Positions 1-7,185 of a stretch of DNA of 64,000 nt are shown piece after piece. The stretch is from the NCBI GenBank assembly GCA_963700045.1, contig CAVOWK010000029.1:1-64000 (forward strand). Reading direction: 5' to 3'. The first letter of the stretch is position 1. The number at the start of each line of letters is the position of its first letter. The notes under the pieces were generated by a model that was not told the DNA's origin, ran no database searches, and worked only from the letters and a program-made list of their open reading frames with translations. Both the position numbers and the translations under genes were made by a program. This DNA is from RPQJ01 sp963700045. GTDB taxonomy: Bacteria; Pseudomonadota; Gammaproteobacteria; Steroidobacterales; Steroidobacteraceae.

Positions 1-122
1 GCACGTTCCGGTCGCCACCAGGAAGCACAGACGCGCGCTGACGGCATCAGCGGGAGAGTTAACCCCGTCTCGCTCGAACCACCGTTTACAGGGACGCACA
101 CCCTGCAAACGGAGCCCGAGCC

Positions 123-954
123 ATGAGCAATCCGATCACCCGCCGCACGTTGCTGGCGGCCGCAACCGCAACGGTCCTCGCGAGTGCGATCGCCCCGTTG
201 GCCGTTGCCAGGGCCGGCTCGCTCGCGAACGTCGACATCTACGATCGCGGCGCCGGTGAGGTCCTGACCGAGTACCGCCACCGCGGCCAGCGCTATGTTG
301 CCGGCGAACCCGGCAACGAATACGCCATCCGCATCCGCAATTGTTCCGACCGCCGCCTGCTGGCCGTCGTGAGCGTGGACGGCATCAATGCCGTGACCGG
401 CGAATCAGCCTCGCCTGCGCAGTCCGGATACGTCCTGGAGCCGGGCGGATACGTGACCATCCAGGGCTGGCGCAAGGACCTGAGCCGTACGGCGGCCTTC
501 TATTTCTCGGATCCGGGCGATTCCTATGCCGCGCGCACGGGTCGGCCGCGCGACCTCGGCGTCATCGGAGTCGCGTTGTTCCGCGAGCGCCCCGTCGAGC
601 AACCGGCGTGGCTGAGCCAGGATCGCCAGTCGGCGGCACCGGCATCGCGGGAGCGGGCCGAGGCCGACGCCGCCGGAGAAGCCAAGGCCAGTCGTGCCGC
701 AGGCGCCTCCGCGCCTGCTCCGCGCCATGCAGCAACCGTCGCTCGGCACGGGACACGGTCGCGGGGAATACTCGCCCGTGCAGCAGGTCGAGTTCGAGCG
801 CGCCGGCACGCAACCGGACGAAATGATCGCCATCCGTTACGAGCGCCGGGCAACGCTGGTGGCCATGGGCGTCATGCCGAAGCCGCGATACAGCTTCCTG
901 CCCCGTCGCCCCGATCCGTTCCCGGCAGCAACGGGTTTCGTCCCCGATCCGTGA
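123..954 (+). CDS. Tat-signal exported hypothetical protein, interrupted by a frameshift
   Basis: The N-terminus (MSNPITRRTLLAAA…ARA) looks like a twin-arginine-type signal peptide, so the product is probably exported. The body, to about residue 165 (YFSDPGDSYAARTGRPRDLGVIGVALF), is folded-looking, followed by an Ala/Pro-rich linker. The reading frame then changes. The natural C-terminus (LGTGHGRGEYSPVQQVEFERAG…, ending FVPDP) lies one frame over and stops at 954. One extra base somewhere in 615–735 explains the shift; the corrected protein is about 276 aa. The original frame instead runs on into the sigma gene and gives a spurious 492-residue protein. An AGCCCGAGCC stretch precedes the ATG. 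The ECF sigma gene follows closely, so the protein may belong to that regulon. Function unknown. Confidence 0.6.
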
Positions 955-1001
955 CCTGTGCGATTGCTGCAGCTGTCGCGCCGCCCAATACTGCACGGCG
1001 G

Positions 1002-1601
1002 ATGCAACCCCGCAACACCGAGCAGGAACCACGCACCGACGAGGCATTGATGCGCGCGTATGGTCGCGGCGATGCGCGCGCGTTCGAAGAGCTCTACGCG
1101 CGGCACAAGGCCGCGACGTACCGGTATTTCCTGCGCCACGCGGGCGGTGATGCCGCGAGCGCGGATGAACTGCACCAGGACCTGTGGCTGAAGGTCATCG
1201 GTGCGCGTGAGCGCTATGCAGCGCAGGCGAAGTTCTCGACCTGGCTCTACACGCTCGCGCGACATCGAATGGTCGATCACTGGCGTTCGCGCCATGGGAT
1301 CTCGCTGGCGTCGTTAGAGGACGAGGCAACCGTCATGCAGGCGGAGGAGTCCGTCGCAGCAGCGCGCGACGGCAGCGACGACCCGCTGCATGCGACCATC
1401 GATGCCGAGGCTCGTCAGCGCCTGTTCGCAGCGCTGGCCGACGTTCCACCGCTGCAACGGGATGCATTCCTGCTGCACGTCGAGGGCGGCCTCTCGCTCG
1501 ATGAGATCGCCGGCCTCACGGCCGCGTCCGGCGAGACGGTAAAAAGCCGGTTGCGTTATGCGTACCGCCGATTGCGCGCCGCGCTGGAGGACATGGCATG
1601 A
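1002..1601 (+). CDS. ECF-type RNA polymerase sigma factor
   Basis: About 199 aa. A region-2 signature (ALMRAYGRGDARAFEELYARH…, then DELHQDLWLKVI and FSTWLYTLARHRMVDHWR) is followed by a region-4 helix-turn-helix (LPPLQR-like PPLQRDAFLLHVEGGLSLDEIA…, GETVKSRLRYAYRRLR). This is the two-domain layout of group-4 sigma-70 factors, which direct RNA polymerase to stress or envelope regulons. The ATG at 1002 is chosen because the residues after it match the usual N-terminus; the upstream sequence in the same frame belongs to the frameshifted gene. Its stop overlaps the next ATG by 4 nt (ATGA), so sigma and putative anti-sigma are translationally coupled. Confidence 0.88.
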   Translation: MQPRNTEQEPRTDEALMRAYGRGDARAFEELYARHKAATYRYFLRHAGGDAASADELHQDLWLKVIGARERYAAQAKFSTWLYTLARHRMVDHWRSRHGISLASLEDEATVMQAEESVAAARDGSDDPLHATIDAEARQRLFAALADVPPLQRDAFLLHVEGGLSLDEIAGLTAASGETVKSRLRYAYRRLRAALEDMA

Positions 1602-2405
1602 GCAATCACGAGCGCGAAAGTTCGAGAACACCCGCAGGGGACACCGCGCTGGATCGTGCCTGGCAACAGGTGTCGGATGAACAGCCGCCGCCAGCGCTCG
1701 ATGCCGCGATCATCGCGGCTGCGCACAAGTCGACCCAGGGTCGTAACGAGCAAGCGCAGGCCACCCGCGTCAGCCCCCCGTACCGGAGTTGGCTGACGCG
1801 GTGGCAACCGTTGGCCGCGGCGGCTGCCGTAGCGGGACTCGCCTTCGTTCTCGTGCAATCGCTGCCGCGCGACCACGATGTCGCGCCGTCGATGCGGATG
1901 GAAGAACCGGCAACCGCGCCCGCCGCGACGCAGGAGAAACCAGGCAGTCCTGCCACGCGCGAGTCGATCGAGGCGAAGACCGCAAGTCCCCCTGCATCAG
2001 CTGTCGCGCGGGAGTCAGTCGCGGCACCGGCCAGCACGAACGACCAGAAATCCGCGGCCGACACGGTGACGACGATGCGCGCGACCGAAGTCGAACCACG
2101 ACAGCTTGCGGCGCCGGAGATGGCGGGGCGAATTTCGTCGGACACGGCAGCAGGAGCAGCAGCACCGATACCGGCACCGGCACGGGCATCGGCGTCGGCA
2201 GAGGTATCGGCAGCAGGCGAAAGCTGCAAGAGACAACGTGGCGCCACCAGACGCCACGGACCGTGCTGCAAAGGTCGCGGCTCTCTATGCCGTGGGCGAT
2301 ATCGACGGTGCGGCAGACGCACTGCGCGAATTCCGTGCGGTCGATCCGGGCGCGGACGCTTACCTCCCGGAATCGCTCCGCGACTGGGCGCGAACAGTGG
2401 AGTGA
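1598..2405 (+). CDS. Putative membrane-anchored anti-sigma factor, frameshifted
   Basis: It overlaps the sigma gene by 4 nt. A cytoplasmic N-terminus with a short acidic/helical segment (ALDRAWQQVSDEQPPPALDAAI) is followed by one membrane helix (QPLAAAAAVAGLAFVLVQSL, near residues 68–90). A long Ala/Pro/Ser-rich, presumably periplasmic, region follows. The natural C-terminus (KVAALYAVGDIDGAADALRE…, ending RDWARTVE) is in the +1 frame and stops at 2405. A single extra base between about 2160 and 2230 reconciles the two frames, giving about 268 aa. There is no zinc-binding ZAS motif, so the anti-sigma role is inferred from operon position, the single membrane helix and topology. Confidence 0.6.
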
Positions 2406-2437
2406 CGAAGGCTTACGTGGCCTGGCACGCTGCCGGT

Positions 2438-2484
2438 GCGCGACTGGGCACGGGCGCGTCCTTGCGCCGCGTGCCCGGTCGCGC
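2438..2484. terminator. GC-rich hairpin between convergent genes
   Basis: The arms 2438–2452 and 2470–2484 pair over 15 positions with one G·U wobble and a 17-nt loop. The hairpin lies between the 3' ends of the anti-sigma gene and the minus-strand secreted protein gene. There is no T-tract, so it is a structural rather than a textbook intrinsic terminator. Confidence 0.4.
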
Positions 2485-2488
2485 TGGA

Positions 2489-2995
2489 TCACTGCTTCGG
2501 AGTCTTGATCACGCCGTCGATGTCGAACGTCCCGACCGGCAACGAAAACAGGATCCTGGAGCGGATCCTGAGGGTGCCCGTGGCACCGGCAAAGAGCCCC
2601 TCGCCGCCGACGACCCGCAGCGGCCCGCCGAATGAGGCCGTATTCGTGGCCGGGTCGTATCCTGCTGGAATGTTCTCGTATTCCGCGTAGACCCGGTCGG
2701 CGTCCGAGAAGACCAGCGTCACATAGTCGGAGCTGATGGTTCCCGCGACGGTGTTCAGGTGATCACGCGTAGCGATGCCGATGACCTTGCCATTGCGCAG
2801 TCCGGCGGCGCCAAGCGTCTCCGTGATGCGGTCCTCCGGGTCTGACCAGTCGACCGGTGTCCACTGGACTCCGAACGTGGCGTTGAGCGGAATGACGTCG
2901 CGGTGCCGGTGGCCGTCGGCACCGCCATTGGCGAGCGCGGTCGCGGAAACCAGCAGGGCGACGGAGAGCGCGACAAGTCTCAGCAATGTCTTCAT
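2489..2995 (-). CDS. Secreted hypothetical protein, small beta-barrel-like
   Basis: 168 aa. The ATG at 2995 starts a clean Sec signal peptide (MKTLLRLVALSVALLVSATALA), with a GGAG ribosome site about 9 nt upstream. The longer in-frame start 54 nt upstream would bury the signal peptide. The mature part has a histidine-rich patch (GGADGHRHRD) and a C-terminal motif VVGGEGLFAGATGTLRIRS. That motif recalls the GxGxFxGATG turn of allene-oxide-cyclase/dirigent-like barrels. The family assignment is from memory of that motif only; ligand and function are unknown. Confidence 0.65.
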   Translation of the reverse strand: MKTLLRLVALSVALLVSATALANGGADGHRHRDVIPLNATFGVQWTPVDWSDPEDRITETLGAAGLRNGKVIGIATRDHLNTVAGTISSDYVTLVFSDADRVYAEYENIPAGYDPATNTASFGGPLRVVGGEGLFAGATGTLRIRSRILFSLPVGTFDIDGVIKTPKQ

Positions 2996-3302
2996 GTACG
3001 TATCTCCGGTGAGTTCGTGACAAGTCTCCACGGTCCGGCGGGCGTGCAACTGTGAGGGCTGCCACCTCCTGGTTGACCGCTCCGTTCCGCAACCAAGCGT
3101 CCTTGCAATCGCCGCGAGCGACTACACCGAAAATTGGGGTTTCGGTGGACTGAACGAATCTCCCGCTGTCGCCCTCGTGACGCATCGGCTGTCGTCGCCG
3201 CGTCCACCGAGGCGTGCCTCATTGGCGACGGCTACACCCGTCATCGGTAAGTCGATACAGTTGGCCTGACTCTTGCGCCGCGATCACGGACCCGGCTACG
3301 CG

Positions 3303-4259
3303 ATGCGATTTCGACAGGCCACCGCATTCGACATACCCGCCATTGCGGCCACGTTCGACGGCCACAACGCACTGCCACTGGAACCACGCGTGCGGGCGGC
3401 GCTGCCTGCCCTGCTGGGCCAGCTCATCGCAAGCCCGGCCTGTACCCTCACGCTGTTCGAGGACGACAGTTACTCAGGGCTGCAGGTGTTTTCGTTCTGC
3501 GGCGGACTTTTCCTCCGCGAAGCCGTTGTCGACACGTACCTGGCAGCACCCTATCCGGGCCTCCTGTCGCGGACCTTGGCCGCCCTGCTGGACGGGCAAC
3601 GGCCGCTGCTCACGCTCGACGAGATCCGCCGGGCCAACTCGAGCGACGGTCTCACGCTGGCCGTGTTTCCTGTCTCGTACGGGCGACTCGATTGGGATGA
3701 CCCCCGGACGGCGCAACTCCGCAAGCTGGCGCCCCAGGCATTCCTTCGCGACGTCGGCGGCTACCGGCTGCGCGCCATCTACTACGAAGTCTTCACGGAT
3801 GAGACTGCCGCGTATCTCCAGGCGGGAGGTTACCGGCTGCTGCACGACTTCGCGGCGCGGGCAGACACCGGCTTCCAGCGTACTGACTGCAAACCGCGCA
3901 TGCTGCGACTGGATCGTGCGGACTTGCCGCCCGGGGCAATGAGCATGGCCACCCAGATGTTCGACCGTCCGCAGGCCCGGCTGGGCCTCACGTTGGCGGA
4001 GCAGCGCGTCGTATTGCTGGCGCTCGACGGCGCATCGGACCGGGTCATCGCCGAGGTCTTGAGCCGCTCGCCGGAAACGATACGCTCGAACTGGCGGTCG
4101 ATATACCGGCGCCTGGCGACGGTTCTTCCCGACGTCGAATCGCCACCTCACCGCGGGGACGGCTATACGCGGGGCTATGAGAAGCGCCGGGGCGCGGTCG
4201 AGTACCTGCGGCAGAACCTGCACGAGCTGCGACCGATGATCCGGCCGGCGCAGAAGTGA
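3303..4259 (+). CDS. LuxR-type HTH transcriptional regulator with unknown N-terminal domain
   Basis: 318 aa from the ATG at 3303 (MRFRQATAFDIPAIAATFDGH). A start 30 nt upstream is possible. Residues 1–200 form an uncharacterised domain whose opening resembles the first strand and helix of GNAT-like folds. Residues about 225–275 (LGLTLAEQRVVLLALDG…VIAEVLSRSPETIRSNWRSIYRRL) read as a LuxR/FixJ-type DNA-binding HTH followed by a basic tail. The target genes are unknown. It is a single gene facing the broken cupin gene, whose remnant begins directly at its 3' end. Confidence 0.65.
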   Translation: MRFRQATAFDIPAIAATFDGHNALPLEPRVRAALPALLGQLIASPACTLTLFEDDSYSGLQVFSFCGGLFLREAVVDTYLAAPYPGLLSRTLAALLDGQRPLLTLDEIRRANSSDGLTLAVFPVSYGRLDWDDPRTAQLRKLAPQAFLRDVGGYRLRAIYYEVFTDETAAYLQAGGYRLLHDFAARADTGFQRTDCKPRMLRLDRADLPPGAMSMATQMFDRPQARLGLTLAEQRVVLLALDGASDRVIAEVLSRSPETIRSNWRSIYRRLATVLPDVESPPHRGDGYTRGYEKRRGAVEYLRQNLHELRPMIRPAQK

Positions 4260-4549
4260 GGGCGGTCGTCCGTCAGGTAAACGCCAATGCTGGCCGGATG
4301 CTCGTGCATCACGGACTTCTCGAGAGGACCGTAGATGACGCGCAGCACGCGCACCTGGTCATTCTCGAACTCCACCTTGTAGTGCGCTGCGTCCACCATC
4401 GCGGCGTCCTGGGCGCGGGCCGGCAACGTGGCGGCCAGAGGCAGTACGAATGCCAGTGCCGCGCCAGACGCCAGCACGAGTCGCGCGGCGCGGCCGTGGC
4501 CGCGGGTCGGTCGGTCTTCACGATGCAGCGCTACCGTGCGTGGAGGCAA
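4175..4549 (-). pseudogene. Broken cupin-like exported protein
   Basis: The readable part encodes a signal-peptide-like segment (LVLASGAALAFVLPLAATLPARA). It then encodes KVEFENDQVRVLRVIYGPLEKSVMHEHPASIGVYLTDDRPHF, the first half of a small cupin family with a His-rich metal-site motif. Homology stops near 4265, within a few bases of the 3' end of the HTH gene. The remaining residues to the stop at 4175 are out-of-frame noise antisense to that gene. The only start in this frame is TTG. An ATG start (MKTDRPAATAAP) at 4521 lies in a different frame. Both ends therefore look damaged, consistent with a decayed gene cut by a rearrangement. Confidence 0.55.
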
Positions 4550-4747
4550 CGATGAAACCCGGAGTGTACGCGGTGCGGGGAATGAGTCGGCTGTGTCCCC
4601 GTGTCCCGTGGCATCAGCCTGCAGCGGCGGGTTGTCAGCTCGTCGTCCGTCCGAAACTCCTATCTCTCCAGCGCAGAGTCTTCCCTCATGAAGGAGCGCG
4701 TGCGGATTGATAAAATCGAGCGTAGGACTCGGGATAGGAGACGGCTC

Positions 4748-5320
4748 ATGAAGTTGATCAAGAGCGCATTACCGTTCGTCGCCGCACTGCTGTTTGCGGC
4801 CGGACCGGCCCTCGCCGACAAGTACAGCGACACGGTGAGCCTGTTCAAGAACGCCGGGCAGAGCGCGTCGTTCTTCGGCAACAGTTACGGCTACGCGGTG
4901 TTTCCAACGATCGGCAAGGCCGGACTCGGAATCGGCGGCGCCCACGGCGACGGGCGTGTCTACGAGCAGGGCAAGTACGTAGGCGACACGAAGATGAACC
5001 AGCTGAGCATCGGGTTCCAGGCTGGAGCAGAGGGCTTCAGCGAAATCATCTTCTTCCAGGACAAGCGTTCGTTCGACGAATTCACCTCGGGCAATTTCGA
5101 GCTTGGTGCGAACGTCGGTGCAGTGGTAATCACCGCGGCCGCGTCCGGGACTGCCACCACGACAGGCTCGACGGCGAGCGCCAGCGGCGGCAAGAAGGAC
5201 GCAAAGACTGCCGGCAAGTACGAGAAGGGCACTGCGATCTTCGTCATCTCGAAAGGCGGCCTCATGTACGAAGCCTCTGTCTCGGGGCAGAAATTCTCGT
5301 ACAAGCCGCTGCAGAAGTAG
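4748..5320 (+). CDS. SYLF/YSC84-domain exported lipid-binding protein
   Basis: 190 aa with a Sec signal peptide (MKLIKSALPFVAALLFAAGPALA) after a good GGAG site; the ATG at 4748 is preferred over longer in-frame starts. The mature protein matches the SYLF (YSC84) pattern: FPTIGKAGLGIGGAHGDGRVYEQGKYVGDTKMNQ…, then a Ser/Thr/Ala/Gly-rich loop and FVISKGGLMYEASVSGQKFSY. Members are periplasmic or membrane-associated proteins that bind phosphoinositide-like or other lipids in eukaryotes; the bacterial role is not settled. It is monocistronic, with a repeat-rich 140-nt spacer downstream. Confidence 0.8.
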   Translation: MKLIKSALPFVAALLFAAGPALADKYSDTVSLFKNAGQSASFFGNSYGYAVFPTIGKAGLGIGGAHGDGRVYEQGKYVGDTKMNQLSIGFQAGAEGFSEIIFFQDKRSFDEFTSGNFELGANVGAVVITAAASGTATTTGSTASASGGKKDAKTAGKYEKGTAIFVISKGGLMYEASVSGQKFSYKPLQK

Positions 5321-5380
5321 CGGCGCGTAGGTGAGGAATCTTTTTCTCAGCGCCTAATCGAGACAGGCCGCGGAAGGGGC

Positions 5381-5460
5381 CGCACCCCGACCTGGCACCA
5401 GGCCAGGTGCCAGGTCGGTGCGAGAAGCAGTGCCCCTCAGGGGTCTGACCCTGTCCCCTC
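5381..5460. repeat. Hairpin plus GGGTC/GACCC repeat between convergent genes
   Basis: Perfect 13-bp arms at 5387–5399 and 5406–5418 enclose a 6-nt loop, and 4 more pairs (5381–5384 with 5419–5422) extend the stem past a bulge. A second short palindrome (GGGTC-t-GACCC) lies at about 5440–5450. The block ends right at the stop codon (5462–5464) of the minus-strand peroxidase gene. It may act as a bidirectional terminator and looks like a REP-type dispersed element. Confidence 0.5.
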
Positions 5461-5461
5461 G

Positions 5462-7048
5462 TCAGAGCGGGCGGCCGGTGGCGTCCACCGCGTTCAACTG
5501 GTGCGCATCAGGGGCCTCGTCGATGCCCGGGATCCAACGGCCGAAGCAGGCCCGGTTCTTCAGGCAGGGGTCGGTCAGGGTCTGCAGGAACTGCACCATC
5601 GGTTCGATCGCGGTTTGCGGCACGCGGTCCGGATCGACGACCGGCATGGAGTCCGCAGGCTGCGCGCTGCGGTCCGCATTCATCTTGGCCAGCGCGGCGC
5701 GAGTCAGGTCGGCAGCGGCCGGGAACATCGTCGCGCAGTCGCTGACGCCCTGGAACTGCGGCAGCCGGCACCACTCGGCACCGCCGAGGTAGTCGCCGAC
5801 GACGTTTTCCGGCACGACGTAGTGGCCGAATACTGTTTCGAGGTCGATGTATGCGCCGGCATGGCCGTAGGGTGCCGTCAGTTCGACGTTGAGCAGGCTC
5901 GGCGTGCGGAAGCGGTAGCGGTCGGACTCCAGGCCCGATTCACGACCGCGACCGAAGTCGTCGCGGCTCGAGGTGCCATCGCCCTTGCCGGGACCGATCT
6001 GCGGGAAGCCTAGTGCGTGGTGGCGCTCGTCCGTGAACGTGTCGCCGGAGTGGCACTGCGCGCATGCGGCGCCACCCTCGGCCGTCGTCCGGAAGAACAT
6101 CAGCGCGCCTTCTTTGGCCTGCGCGGATATGGCAGTGTCTTCGCCACGAACGTAGCGGTTCCATGGGGTGTCCGTGAAGGTGGCCGACCGCTCGTACTCG
6201 GCGAGCGCGAGGGCGATGTTGTCGAACGTGATGAGTTCCTGCGCGGTGCCGCTGCTGCGGAACGCCGTGCGGAAGCGCTCGAGCCACTGGCTGCTGGCCA
6301 GCAGACCCGTGCCGCTACCATAGTTGCCGAGCCGCGCGGCAAGATGATCGCGGATCTCCGCACCGGTCATGGCCGGCTCGAGGTTGCCGCGCATCTCGTT
6401 CGCCTGCACGACCGGAAACCGTGCCTGCGCGGCCGGCAGATTCGCGCCGGCCTTCGTGTCCTGTGTATTGAACGGCACGTCGGGCGTGCGGATTGCGCCG
6501 CCCACGCCGTTGGAGCGCGCGGTCTTGTTCAGGCTTTCGACGCGCGAGTCGAGGAACAGGCCGCTGTCGTAGAGGCCCGTGTTGAAGAAGGTCGGCGCGT
6601 TGCGCGCCATCGTCTGCAAACCCGCGGACAGCCGTCGCCCGGCACCGAGCACGGCGGGATCGACTGCGCCGGGACCGACCGAAAGCGACAGGCCATCGGC
6701 GCCGCCAAGGGCGGGGTGGTGGCAGGACGCGCAGGCGGTATCCAGGTTGCCGCTCAGTGCCTTGCTGAAGAACAGCAGCTTGCCGAGTTGCGGCACCGGA
6801 TCGTCGATCGACGGCAGCGCACGGCCCGCCATTGGGTTGCCGGTAAGGCCTTTGGACTGGATCAGCGCACGCAGCTGGCTGTCCGTCGTCACCGGCGTCG
6901 GGTTGTTGCCGCTGCTGCCGGCTGGCGGTGGCGTCGTACCGCTGCCGCCCGCGGGCGGTGGCGTCGTGCCGCCGCCTGACCCGCCGCCGCAGCCAGCGAT
7001 CAGTAACATCGCCACCATCAGGCTCGCCCCATGCATTGACCTTGTCAT
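5462..7048 (-). CDS. Di-haem cytochrome c peroxidase/MauG-family lipoprotein
   Basis: 528 aa. The ATG at 7048 gives a lipoprotein signal ending LLIAGC. A Gly/Pro/Thr-rich linker follows, containing a repeated TTPPPAG unit. Two c-type haem sites are visible: CASCH near residues 106–110 and CAQCH near 329–333. Motifs typical of the bacterial di-haem peroxidase family surround them (GKLLFFSKALSGNLDTACASCHHP, RNAPTFFNTGLYD, FRTPSLLNVELTAPYGHAG). The enzyme would sit on the periplasmic face of a membrane, reducing H2O2 or oxidising a substrate as MauG does. It lies 138 nt downstream of the CadC-like regulator on the same strand. Confidence 0.85.
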   Translation of the reverse strand: MTRSMHGASLMVAMLLIAGCGGGSGGGTTPPPAGGSGTTPPPAGSSGNNPTPVTTDSQLRALIQSKGLTGNPMAGRALPSIDDPVPQLGKLLFFSKALSGNLDTACASCHHPALGGADGLSLSVGPGAVDPAVLGAGRRLSAGLQTMARNAPTFFNTGLYDSGLFLDSRVESLNKTARSNGVGGAIRTPDVPFNTQDTKAGANLPAAQARFPVVQANEMRGNLEPAMTGAEIRDHLAARLGNYGSGTGLLASSQWLERFRTAFRSSGTAQELITFDNIALALAEYERSATFTDTPWNRYVRGEDTAISAQAKEGALMFFRTTAEGGAACAQCHSGDTFTDERHHALGFPQIGPGKGDGTSSRDDFGRGRESGLESDRYRFRTPSLLNVELTAPYGHAGAYIDLETVFGHYVVPENVVGDYLGGAEWCRLPQFQGVSDCATMFPAAADLTRAALAKMNADRSAQPADSMPVVDPDRVPQTAIEPMVQFLQTLTDPCLKNRACFGRWIPGIDEAPDAHQLNAVDATGRPL

Positions 7049-7185
7049 GTCCGTCTCCCTGTTCGACCCGTGATTGCCGGTGACGCCGGCGCGTGGTCGC
7101 AAGGTGAACGGAGCGGCGGATCAGGTCATGAGCCGTCGCTGAGCAACTGATGAGCAATCAGTGATCGGCAATAACTGGTTTTTTA

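Noticed and set aside
123..1601. A single 492-residue protein fusing a Tat-signal domain to an ECF sigma factor
   Set aside because: The region between the domains is compositionally random, and the natural C-terminus of the first protein lies in the next frame and stops at 954. The sigma factor has its own ATG at 1002.
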